Part shown: positions 12,955 through 26,500 of the stretch, piece after piece
Position numbering within the stretch: the stretch's first letter is position 1
Layout: each line of letters starts with the position of its first letter
DNA from: Schistosoma haematobium
Lineage: Eukaryota > Platyhelminthes > Trematoda > Strigeidida > Schistosomatidae
NCBI RefSeq assembly: GCF_000699445.3
Contig: NC_067196.1
Span: forward strand, 34,430,616 to 34,494,615
Length of the DNA: 64,000 nt
Direction of reading: 5' to 3'
Notes under the pieces: generated by a model
Told to the model about the DNA's origin: nothing
Databases searched by the model: none
Seen by the model: the letters and a program-made list of their open reading frames with translations, nothing else
Position numbers and translations under genes: made by a program

Positions 12955-15900
12955 GTAAGTCACTAGTTTATGGGTTTTTTATTTACTGGATAAAATGTTT
13001 AAGTATATCATAGAAGAGTTCGGTCTTCAATACTAAATTAGGACTCTTACATGTTTGAGAATGTTAATTCTTTCTATGAATGACAGACAAAGAAATTTAT
13101 ATTTTAAACCTAAATAATAATAAAAATTTTGGTACTTTTAAAATTTCGTTAATAATTGTATATAAAGTTAGTGTTTTCATTTATTGTGTTGCTTTTTAAA
13201 CAACACGTTACTGTGACAAGTTATGGTTCAGTATGTTCTCTTTCATGGTATACACGATCACCCAATTGATAATATCGATAGTCCTATATGGGGAAAAATA
13301 GGTACATATCTACAAATGAAAGCAATAAAGTCAATATTTTATTGATTCGATTGTAGGTTTTCTTATTTTAAGTAGTAGTGTGGTATGTGATACTGATGTC
13401 GATAGATATAAGTAGTATGTGTCGTCAATCGAAAGTGAAATGTAGGGAGGCAGAAGGTTAAGTAGATCAGAGAAAAGAGAGCGAGAACAGGGAATGATTG
13501 ATATGGAAGCGAAGAAACAATGAAGTCTGAGACGATTGATTGACATTTTGCAAATGAAATATTTACTGTATAGTTCTTAAATTTCACTGAGATGTTCTGT
13601 AATTTTGTATTTAAATACATTCCATTGTCCTCCATTGTGTTCCCGTTCACTACGGTATATCAAACAGTAGTAATAGTTGATGAATAAAAATCTGTAATAA
13701 AATAATTAACTGTTATTAAAATCCCCTAAGTATATCTAGTTATAATTTTCTCCGTTAAATATATTCACGATTACTTAATTGTTCATTTCAGTACGAACTG
13801 TAAAGTATCAAGGGTTAAATTCTCGTATCAAAATTGACTATTAATGTAAATCTATTCTGTCCATAATGATTCATCTACAGTCAATGAATTATATACATAT
13901 CCTATCATTTCACTTGATTCCTTCAAAAATAGATGAGCTGTTATAATAAATGCAGATACCATTATCCAATTCTTTCATTTCCTTACTATGCTGAAATAAA
14001 GCATAACTGTTTGAGTCGATAAGTGCCGTTCTGTGTCAGAAAGTCTGACATAATTTTCACTTAAAATGATGTATAAAAAGTAATATTTTAATAACACCCT
14101 GAATTATCTAAAATTTTGGATTTGAAAAATCTGCTATAAACTGCTGAGCATCATCTTCCTAATATTTTCACAACCAAGATGATTTTATAACAATATTGAG
14201 AATAATTCATAAGGTGCGCAACGCTTTTTATTTAAGAAATAAAAGAAAGAATTTAAACAATTAGTTCCTTGAAAACAATGAATTCCAGGCTTAAATAATT
14301 TAAAAAGAGAACTGTTAAGGTTGATTAGAAGTTTAGACTAATGGAAATCTCTTTAAAGTACTTTGTGCTTATATAATACGTAATACATTTCATTTGTATG
14401 AACTATGAAAGAATATTTTGTGATTTATCAATCGTTTATCAAATTAATTCTTATTCTACTTCATAATCATTAGTTGTCCTTGCGTATCGTGTTTTGTAGC
14501 CCCTTATTATCCTATTCAGGATAATGAAAAACCAAAGCTTTTATATACATCTGCTAATTTCTTGGGTATACCCACCAACAGGGGACAACCAAAAATTGGT
14601 ACATATCAAGGACCAGAACTTATCCGAAAATCTAATTTTTTCCAGCTTGTAGCTGAAGATGGTAAGATACAACATTGTATTGGTTTTGGGAAACACACAT
14701 TTTACACAGAGATGGATGATGGCTAGCAATGAAATCCAGGACGCACGCATTTGTCTGTCCAATATTTCGAAGTTACTAACTTAAATATTAGTTATTTTAT
14801 CATCACTACTACTCAAGTATTTACTATAAACTAAACTTTCTGGTATCAGTTTGGTCAGGTACTTTAGTATTTAAAACCACCGGTCATAAAAATTAAATGA
14901 CTATTGTGGTTTGAAGCTCGTGTTATAAACAATACATAAGTGTGAAATTTATCAGTACAAATCATTTTTATTCTGTTCAAATGTCCTGTTTTCTAGGGAC
15001 TTTAAAAATGGGTAGATATGCTTATGTATACTATGAAACTATTGATGGTGTAAGGCATCAGGCGTCGTGAACATTTTATAATCAAACACATGGCTTGATA
15101 AAACCAAATTAAATGGTTATATACGAAATAATTTAATAATGAAGACATTTTATCTCCACATTCACGAAATCACTGACTGTGTCACGTAGATTGAACATTG
15201 AGACATATAATTGAAGTTTTCCTTTTTGTAATCTGTCATTCTGAGCTTTATATTTTAAAGATATTTATCTTGTTTATCTTGCTAGTATCATATTAGTGGT
15301 TATTATCACAAAAGTGAAATAGCTTTCTCTATTCAGCAATACTGAAGGATACGTATGATTTATGTCATGGTTATTAGAAGTTATGATTAAATAATTCCTG
15401 AATCTTAAGAATTAAGTGAGAAGTAGTAAGGAAATTCAATGAAACAATATTCTTTTCAAGGAATTGCGTTCAGTTTAACATTGAAATACTTCTCCGCGAT
15501 ATCATACGAGTCATGAATATGTATAATGTGTTTTGTACACGAAACATTGTGTAACTAATTCAGCATGGCTGAATAGATCTCTAAAAACAATTTATTAATC
15601 TGTTCTATCAAGGTGGTGTAGTAAGTACGTTACTTGTCTCATGTAACGTGTTATGTTATGTTGCTAAAAAAACAAAGTGACCCACTAGTGATAGTTATTT
15701 CAAATACAATTATTAACAGTAAATTTGATTTTTTCAAAACTCGAACTCTAGGAATACAGTTAATTGATTGTGGAGATGTTACACCTGTAGAACTAAGTGA
15801 AACAGAGGATCCACAACGTTTTGGAATGAAATGGTCACGGAGTTTCTCATTGACCACTTTAAAAATAGCCGAACGTGTGGAGGGATTAATGAAACAGTCA

Positions 15901-17561
15901 ACTAAACATAATACTGAATCAAATGAATCAAAATCAACTCCTTTAGTAATTGTTGGTGGTGATCATAGTATGGCAACTGGAACCATACTTGGACATGCTA
16001 AAGCTAAACCAGATCTGTGTGTGTTATGGATTGATGCTCATGGTGACATAAATACACCACTGAATTCAGCTTCTGGAAATATACATGGAATGCCTTTAAG
16101 TTTTCTAGTAAAAGAATTACAAGACCAAATACCGTGGTTGGACGACTTTGAAGGCATAAAACCTTGGTAAGTTTTTCGAATATATATATGTTCTGCCTAA
16201 TAAATATTTTATCCTTCAATTGTAAAATCTTAAGCTATTTGTATTTTTTTTCATTTTTTTCATATAGTTAACAATAAAGTTAATCTAGAGTGTTAGAATG
16301 AAATTTAAATACATACTATCCTACTAGTACCTAACACCAAACAATATCCATAGGAACTGCATATCACTCAGATTGTAATGTAATCTATGAAATTAGACAT
16401 ATTATTAAAGAGCTTTACCATCACAGTATGATATTACTTAGTAGTGTGAACCAATGAACTTAGGCTTAATTGAATTGAGGACCTTTAAACCTTACCGAAA
16501 TTTATTAGTTTACATTTTGAGCTACAATTATTTCGTAACATTAATTCATAATCACTCAAACACATTGACGATATCTGTCTTACACTTGGACAAAAAGCTT
16601 CTTTTTTTCAATGTATTTTCAGATTAGCAATGTCAATCTATACATGTAAATGCCCGACTATATCATGACAGTTTCAAAAATGTTTAACTTAGACCTTTCT
16701 TCTGTTTTCTCATCACAACTGACATTATTATTAATGATGTAAAAAATAAATAAATAGAGAAATACATTAATATTAAATTCATCACTTCAATGATCTCTAT
16801 GAATGTGACTTCTTGTAATGATATGAAGGTAATTCACCTTAGAATAAATAGATAAGTATTTGTTGTTTTTCTTTTCTCTCATCAGCAAAAGTCACATGAA
16901 TCAATAAAATGTATATGAGATTAGGTTGTTGTTTGTTTTTATTACCAAAATTACATAATTCACAATGTCAAAACTTAAATCAATGAAATTATCTTATGAT
17001 TACTTATCAGATGACAATTCTTTAATATTAGTCTTTATATATATATGAAAATTACCTTATAACTTCCTTAATAAATCGTCCAATATTCAAGGACAAGTTA
17101 GTGATGTGTTAAATGTGACCATATTGAAGTTAGATTATTTTATTTATTGTTTATTACATAATGAATAACAATTACTACCATGGTGATAACAATAATAATG
17201 ATAATGAAATTGTGAAATGTTTCTATAGAGAATAATTCATTAATTTATAATTTTACCATATATATACATTCATTGAATTAATAGATTGTCTAAATTAATT
17301 AAATAATAAGATTGTTTTGTTTTTTTCAAAAAATAAAACTGATAAAGAGACTAATTTCAATATCGTATAGTAGAGATGTTCAAATTATTCGGCTAATTCA
17401 AATGTTTTATAATACAAAATAATGTTTAAGTATATCATGTATTGAGATATTTAACAAGATTTTGTAAATAACTTGCACAGGGAAATCTAAGACTTTAATT
17501 CAACTACATATTACATAACAGTGAATAAAGTTGATGAGTTTGTTTTGTTTTGTTTTAAATA

Positions 17562-17593
<32 letters not shown>

Positions 17594-20500
17594 GCCTGTT
17601 ACTCTTCATGGAGCATAGGCCGCCAACCAGCATTCTGTTTTAAATATACCACAATCTTAATCGAATTGAACCTTAGTTTTATGTAATATTTTACAGAAAC
17701 ATTTATAGTTCTTAGCTTATTATTCTGAAGAATTATTTTGACTTAAAAGCCTTAATTGCTATTTGTATTTATGGTTCAATCATATAAAGTGAAGAGTAGA
17801 AATCTTTTAGTTTTATTCATTGAAATGACTGCCAGGGAAGTTCTACTCACTGCCTTCTTGCGGCATTACTTTTGTTTATGAAATTGAGACAAAGAAAATC
17901 AAATGTCTGGTGATTTAACAGAATCCACTTAGGGGAATTAAAGAAACCTGATTTCAAACCAATGGTGCACATAGATTCCAGTATCCTGTTGGAAGAAATG
18001 GCGTATGGACCTATTGTTGGTCATCGGCTATTATGGGACTGCATCTCCTGACGTTGCTTCACTGTCTTGTGGATTAAATCTTCAGCTCGAAGGCTCCGGA
18101 TGTGGCTCCCTAAGAAAACCACCTGCTTCGGTTTGGGCACCCTTGCAGTATCACAGCCTACACACAAATCAAGCAACTTGTGTGTTGCATATATATTCGG
18201 TACTCTTTTGTGCCAATATTAATGTGTTCAAATAAAACAATAATATTGATAAAAGTAGATTTCGAACAAATGAATTACAAATGTACGTTAAACAAGGATT
18301 TTTACATACTATTTTTGCATGCTTATAAAAAGAGTGAAACTCTAATTTGAAGATAATTTTCTCAACAACATTCAGATTTACATCTTACATGATTATGACT
18401 GTGTTTAAGAATTTACTATCCAAACAGTCATCATTTATAACGTAGTTACTGAACCACCAGAAAATGTATTCATGCAGTTAGTTATCCATTTATACAATAA
18501 ATAATTTTGAAAATACCGATATTATCTATAGGTTTGAACGATTACAAATTCTCTGAAAATCTTGATGATAAAAAACACTTTATGTTACTAATGTCTTTAT
18601 AGGAATTACATCCTTCGCCCGTGTTTATTAATTCATGAAGGTGAAGTAAAAATTATATGTAATAAACAAATTAAAAGTATATGTTCATTAATTGAAACAT
18701 TTTTCAAAGAAGATAAGTACACATTTAAATGATCAGATTTTTTTAAAAAGGTATACGGATATTGCCGGTGGATCAATATCATTACATAAGTAAAATGAAA
18801 TACTAATTGTTTAGTATTAAAATATTCTTGAATTATATATTAAAACAACAAATTCTGAACTAATTAAAGATTGAACTACTTATTATGAAAATGTTATTTA
18901 TACAGTGTGAAAGTTATTTCATTCGTATTAATTAATCATCAGTATTAAAATCAAAATGTTTAAAATTCATTGTTCTGTGAATTTATTTCTATTAGTATTT
19001 GGCAATCTACTTATATTATTTGATTTTCTGATTTTATTAAGAATGATAAAATGATCTTATTCAACAAATTTTGTCAATAATGAGAAATATTGAAAAGAGC
19101 AAGAACAAAGATTCTAGCAGAATAGTATGAATCCATTCTATTTCGGTGGTTCTCATCAGCTGCTAACAACCTGTGATATTTAGTAAAACATATTCACAAA
19201 AATGGGTTTAAATTACTTACATGAAAGGGTTTGTTTGGAAGTTATGTTGAAGACATATTAGTACAGTATAGCAATGATGTAAATAAATTTACTAGACTGA
19301 AAATTGTAAATATATACCTTATGTGAAAGAACATCCTAAAACATTATGACAATAGTTTAAACGGCCAGACACAAGTGATTGTATAATGAGTAAAGGTTGA
19401 TAGTAATAAAATGAGTAGATTAGTGAATGATTAGTAAGCAGCCAAACTTCAGTCTTCTGAAGTTCACTGAAGCCGTTGCTATCAGACGCGAAAAACCTGA
19501 CTTATGTGTTAAAAAGGAGATGGTTATTGACTTTTCCTTGCCTTGGTGACAAATGTTCTTTCGTTGCATCTCAAGCTTTTTTAAATTCTTTCTTGCATTT
19601 ATTATATCATTAAGTTTTATTTCAACTATCTTCCAAATCAGTAATCTTATTTGCTCCTATCGACATTTACTCACTATGTAATCACTTGTTTCTGGCCATT
19701 TGAACTATTGTCACAATGAATGTTGTGCAATATTCTTTTACATCAGGTATATATTTACAATTCTCAGTCTAGAAAGTTTATATACACCTTTATTATACTA
19801 TACTATTCTGCTAGAATCTTTGTTCTTGTACTTTTCAACATTATTAAGGGAACTATGTGTATAAAATTAGGCTTTTGAATATATGATGGTGATTGTACAT
19901 ATTTCATTATTTAAATTAATTATCTAAGCGTGGAAATTTGTTAATTCAGTGGTATTAATTTAAATGATAATTGACAGGTTTACTGAAACATTTTATCTTT
20001 TATGAAAAACATAAATCCAGAACATATAATTCTTGTCTTTTTGGGTATTTAATAAAAACGTCTATTGTACTAAATACAAATTAATGGCGTCTTATATTAG
20101 GTATCAATGCATATATATAAAGAGGAGCGAACAAATGAACAAATATTTAAGAAATTTGACCAAGAATCTCTCAGTCAAGGTATTGCAACTAGGGCCTATG
20201 GCGGAGTTATTTAGAGAAGAGAATTGGTATTATTCTTTTCAGCAACAGCGAAAGCTCTCCTTTGTATTCAATAGAGTAGAACATTACTCGCACCAACCTT
20301 GTTCATGCCACATATTTTAGAAATGAAATGAGTTGGTGAATATTCTGTTTAGGGTTGTGGAGGTTGCTAAATTTCGTTGAAATCATGAACCGACCAATGT
20401 TAGACTATTATTGAAAACCTAGAAGCACTGGATGGTTGTTTCGTTCTAGTATGGGACATGTCAGCAGTGCCCATCCGTGATTCCGCACGTGAAATGCAAA

Positions 20501-23500
20501 CCCAGGACCTTCGGTCTCGCGTGAACGCTTAACCTCTAGACCACTGAGCTAGCATTCATGCACACTGTCTTGTTGAAGTTTTCTTCTAAGGAAAAGTGTG
20601 TTATATTGTACAACAAAACAAACAGTAATCCTTACATAACCTTAAAACATTTAAAATAATTTTTATTAGGTATTCAGTTTTTCATAACAATATACAATTA
20701 GTTGTTTAGATGACAATTTTCAGCATAAAAACTAATGACAATTAAACAACCAGTGTGAACCAAGTAGTATTAGGCAAGGGTTTTGTACTTATTCGAAATT
20801 CCTCACTAATGAACACCAATTATGTATTCCACACTGTACTTTCATATTTTGTCCGGAATTAGATAACTTTATTTTACTATGTTAAAAGTTATTAGTCGGT
20901 ATTTTCAACTTTAATCAATTTATGACAGTGTCGTAACATGTTTTGTCTGTTTTAATTTGGTGTATACTTAACATTTACTTGGAATTATTTGTTTCTCATT
21001 TCTCATTTTGCAGTCTCAATGCCAGTAATATTGCCTATATTGGTTTGCGGGATTTAGATGCTTATGAAACGTAAGTAAGCCACCACAAGAGCAAAGCATT
21101 AAAAAGAAGTAATTATCTTTTTTTGTAAGCTAGTATGAGAAATATTTGTCCATAAACACGCTATTAGGCTGTGCATAAACTTGGACTCAATTTAAGTATA
21201 TATATATAATGCAGTCACTATCAATTACTGAGAATTTATAGATTTGTTGATTAATTTGTGCTGATATCTGGGGCCATTTATAGAAAACCTCAAATCATCT
21301 TCCATCTCTCACTCTCAAATGCCATATCACAAACCTAAAGAGAAGCAGATAGCAGACTGCTGTGTTATTAAATCTTTATTTTAGAAAAAATACAGTTGTC
21401 TCTGGTATCTAGTGTTGTTCAAACTGTTGAACGTTAAAAACATCATATACATCTTTATTGGTACAACTTCCTTATTCTGCTCATTTGAATTTCTGTAGCT
21501 ATTTTAAATAAATGAACTGGTTTTTACAATCCCACTCCCACTCACTTTTTAGTTGTAAACTGTATGATAGTGAGATTAAATACCACAGTATATTTTGAAT
21601 TCGTCAAGTTTAAACAGCAATAATAAGCATTCTCAAATGTTTGCTCAAATTATTTGAAAGACCTTGTCTTTTTATTTTTAAGGCTCTTATGACTATTTTG
21701 TAAACGATCACCAGCTCTATTAAGATTTCGGCGAGATCCTAATTAATGGAAGAACCAATAACGTTTAAGATGTCGTATCTTGAATATTGGTTCAAAATCC
21801 ATTTATTTATATGACTAAATAGTATTTTCGCATCATAGCTGATGTCGGTTCGTTATGAAAACCCTAACTCTAATTCCGAACCCTATCTCCTGATCCTAAG
21901 TTCCGATTTTGATTTTTTGCACCAATTTATAACCCTCTTTTGAAACTGGTAAGTAGGCGGTTCTTATCAAGGTCACTTCGGCGACGCTCAGAGGTCGTCC
22001 ATAAATTACAGTCTCACAAAACTTCCTCATGTAAAGAATACATTATCAACCAAGTGAAAAGAATCTATCTTCAACATTTGAAGCGAGAAGTTGACACTGA
22101 ATAGCATAATCGCAACTTCAAATAAAAATTTGCTGTAAGCTATTATACGAGTCAACTAGTTTAACAAAAATGTATAAAGTAGGACAATATGTTTTCCTAA
22201 TAATCCTTTAACTTCAGATACTGCTATATACCGTTTCAATAGGATGGGTCAAGGTTCACTCTTAAGTTAATGAAAATGATCAATGTAGTGTACTGGTAAC
22301 TATTCTTTCAGATGAAAAGCAATACGTTCGTTAAACAATTACTTATCCGAACCTAAAAAAATGATTACATTTCACGTGTATCTAGTGCTGCTTAGACAAC
22401 AACTGAATATGGATCCTAGAAATTAACGATCAAGAAGTTAGTTTTTAAGCAAAATTGCTAAGCTGTGTGATTCACTCTTTTAAGAAATTGAAAGTATATT
22501 GAAAATATGAACGAACAAAATGACTTACATTTAACTCTATTTACACTTACTTTTATAAGCATTTATTTTTGACTTGGTTATATTTCTTATTTATATAGTC
22601 ACATTTTTGGTATTTTTATAGACTATTAATTTCGTAACGATAAATCCAACATACTTATGTTATTGACTAAATTGTTAGCTCAAGAGTTTTAGGGATAATC
22701 TACCATTATATGTTAAAAGAATTCATACAAAACGTTTCTTGAATAAGCTAATGATCAATACAAATCTATACTGGGAAATTGATTTTCTTATGAAGGATAT
22801 ACTGATGAAGTGGTTACAAATACCTTTAGTTTATCAGTATCGAGTCGTGGAGATCGTTGAGCTTAGATTGATATAATGAATGGATCGATGTTAGACCACC
22901 ATCAATAACCTGAAAACATTGGAAGGACGATTCGTTCTAGTATGGGACTCCTCAGCAGTGCGCATCCACGATCCCACGCTTGAGACTTGAATCCAGATCT
23001 CTCAGTTTTGCGCGCGAACGCTTAACCTCTAGACCACTAATCTGAATGTTCTTTCTTTACTTTAGTAAATTACTTCAAATCAGAAACCTGAAAGCTGCTC
23101 AGCAGATTTTCATTTGAGATAGAGGAGAAGATTTGTAACTCATATGGATGATTTTGTTGAAGTTTCGTTCTTTCAGCTGAGTGGTTTGGTCGTGGGGCTT
23201 TCAACTTTCAACTCAGAAAATTGAGTAAAAATATCTAGTAATTATCCTTCGGAAGAACGGTTACCCACGCAACTTCATCAAGAAATACCAACCCAACATA
23301 TTGCCAAAAACGAAATCAAATACAGAAACCGGCAAACGGATTAGCCTAACATTTATAAAAGACATCAGAAATCACAGCGAGATCATTGAAGCTATATGGA
23401 ATAGGTGTGTCACAAAAGCCGGCGAAATCACTTTAATCAACTCTATACAAATCAAGGGATGAAATGATCTAATCTACAAAAGTAACTGTTCCATTTGCGA

Positions 23501-26500
23501 AAAACACTATACCGGACAAATTAGAGCATCAGTTAGAGGTTAAACGCCATGATATATTTTCGCTTATATCAGTGAATATGGACAACTGTGGACACACATC
23601 CGATTGAAAAAAATGTTGAGATCCTGAAGTGCAGGCATATCAAGAACAACGGGAAATTTTTAGAAGCTTGGCGCTCAGATCAATCTGGAATCAACAAGCA
23701 CTTCGAACTCGATCCAATCTATCAACCAATCAAAAAAATTATGTACATACATAAGACCAAGAATCAGATCAAAAGGAAACACCAGAAAAATAACGATAAG
23801 CTAACGATAATAACGATAAGCTAGAGGCCAACAATAGCCAATCAAGATCGAAGTCGACAGGACAAGCTGTGAGTCATATTTGAAGAAATTTGAACATTTC
23901 CCTTCTACCTGAATTTTATGTTGATGACGTCGTTCAGAAGAACAATGAAATCTCCACAACCAAACCATCCATCCTAAAGAATGAAACTCTAACAAAAACA
24001 TACTATTTTCACTATCTCTTCAGATAATATTATTCTGTAGCATGAATTACCTTCAAACATATTTACTGCAAATTACAAAACGTCTGATACTATTATTCTT
24101 ATTCTTGTAGATATGATATTAGAAAACATGGCATTGCTTATTTTACAATGCTGGATGTTGACCGAATGGGAATAGAAGCTGTTATTAAAGAAGCATTGCA
24201 AGCAGTAAATCCAAGGTTATTGTTTTAACTGTATTAAATAGCAAAATATATATACTATAGTTCTCTGAAATTTTACTAATAACTTGACATTTAGTTAAAC
24301 ATTCGTCTCCAAAATGAAGTTTATTATTCAAATAATTTGCCTATGGTGTTGATGATGTGTCTTGTACTGGACGTGTGAATGTAAGTGTTCATATTTGTTA
24401 AAAATTCACGCAATATTTACCCAAATATGACATGAAGATATCGGATTCCAACAACTATCCTAAGTTAAAAGATGGAATATTGTGTTTGGATTAATCGGTT
24501 TTCCGGATATCGTCTATATTTGGCGTGTGTTTGCTAAATTGACAGGTTATGGTATGTTCGTTTACATTTACTAATAACGGTATTACTTATTCTGAGAAAA
24601 AATACCACTTAAAAATATGGAAAATTCCTGAAAACACTTCACCCTGGAATGCTAAATTTCTATGTTTAATCTATGAGGCCTTAGACCTAGTTTGACACGA
24701 TTTTACTGATAGGAATAGTTGATAACAAAAATTAAAGTATTTAGTTAATTATACTCATAACGATGCCTTATTGTTTCAAACGTTCAACCGTCGGTCATTG
24801 GGCGGAAAATCAAGTTCTGAGCAGCAAGATCGTACAACTAATCCTTATAAAACATGTATAACGCAAAGCCAACTATGTATTTAATAAGTCAGTTTCACTA
24901 AATTAAATTAGGGAAAGCATGAGATTATATTTTGAAACAACTACCAATCTATTTTTAATATTTCTGATTTATGATGACTCTAATTAAGTCTATTTAATCT
25001 AATTCTAAAGACTTATTTCATATAAAGTATGTTAATGTTTGTTTGTATGCGAGTAATCACCATCTTTAAATCATTTTCTCCAGTGTCATTATAATATTAT
25101 ACTATCGAGTAACACTTCCATTCGGTTATTAAAAGCGCTTTTATTAAATTTATAGGTATTTTTATCATAATTATATAATGTATACAAATGTACAAATGTA
25201 CGAATATCACAAAACGTTTGAGATATGCCAGTACTATAGAAGATCTTCACGACAATCTGTTATTACTAACAGTTAATCAGAACGTTTTTTTATTAAATAA
25301 TACGAAAATAGTTTTAACTAAATGAGTTAGCTGCGAATGTAGGTAGTCTGTAGGAAAACTTCAAATTGGAATTTCAACAAAAATGGAGCACCATTTACTT
25401 TAAAGAATAATTTGTGTTTTCATTTGTGACGAAATTCAAGATAAATTCGCTTCATTCCGTTAAAATTTCATGATTGGTCTTCTTTACAAAAACCGCGCCA
25501 AAATACATTTTTTATGGAAACAACAAGTTAATAACTGTTGTAGATGGTATGTCGAAAATGTTGTTTTAGATCGTTAGTTTAGGAATGAAATATATTCACT
25601 AATCTTGAATAGTATAAATAAGTTCTGAAGTAAAATAATATAAGAAAACTTAGAGTTCAAATTGACTTTTTTCAAAAATAACTTGTAGTAAATGATTATA
25701 GTCGGTGAGTGAGATAATTCTTTGAAAATAAACAAATCGAGCTAATTTCCACAGCTGGATTCACGAGTCAATCTAAGCTAGACCACCATTGAAGACCTGT
25801 AAGCAGTGGACGAACGATTTGTCCTAGAAGGGGACTCTACAGCAGTGCGCATCCACGATTTCGCACACGGCCTCGGACCAAGGACCTTCGGTCTCGCTTG
25901 CGAACACTTAACTTCTAAACCACTGAGCAGGCATCCAACGATGTTAATGTCCAACTTCACTTGATCCATGATCTTTCACAATCCTTTATCCATTGTCTGA
26001 GATGGATAACTACCTCACACTCAATATGGATTGGACTTCACTGGTCATGGATTCTCACTAGAACGCCAGGAAATTCATCTTGAAGCTATTCACTGCTGAC
26101 CATATGATTATTATCAGTGCAGGGATTTGCAGAGATTGTACAGAACAAAGGAAAAATTTTCTCTTTTTTTATGTTAGGCTTCCAAATATTAGAACTGCTA
26201 AATGTTTTTAGTTATTTACGAATATTTTCCTGTTTATTACAATAGGACTCATCACTCACAAAAGAGATACCTTGATAATACATGTATTTAGATCCTGCGT
26301 ATTTTTTGATATCTTATTCAAGTTTATCCAGCTGACGTGTAGTGATAAGAGAAAATGCTCATCCAGGATTTTATTATTAGCCATTATTGAAAATAAGATT
26401 TATCGTTTAAAGTCTTAAATTGGTGGCTGAAACTAAGAAATCAGACCATCGATTTTGAACATTTAACAAATATTTGCAGAGATTTGCATAATAAGTTTTA

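Noticed and set aside
15634..15751. Upstream extension of arginase exon 3 with its own start codon
   Set aside because: The translation is not arginase-like, and the acceptor at 15751 joins exon 2 in exact phase.
17561..17593. Independent microsatellite
   Set aside because: The flanking sequence shows it is the 3' tail of a truncated retrotransposon, as at 32515.
20033..20320. 95-codon open frame in arginase intron 3
   Set aside because: No ATG at the annotated start and no domain. It ends just before a SINE.
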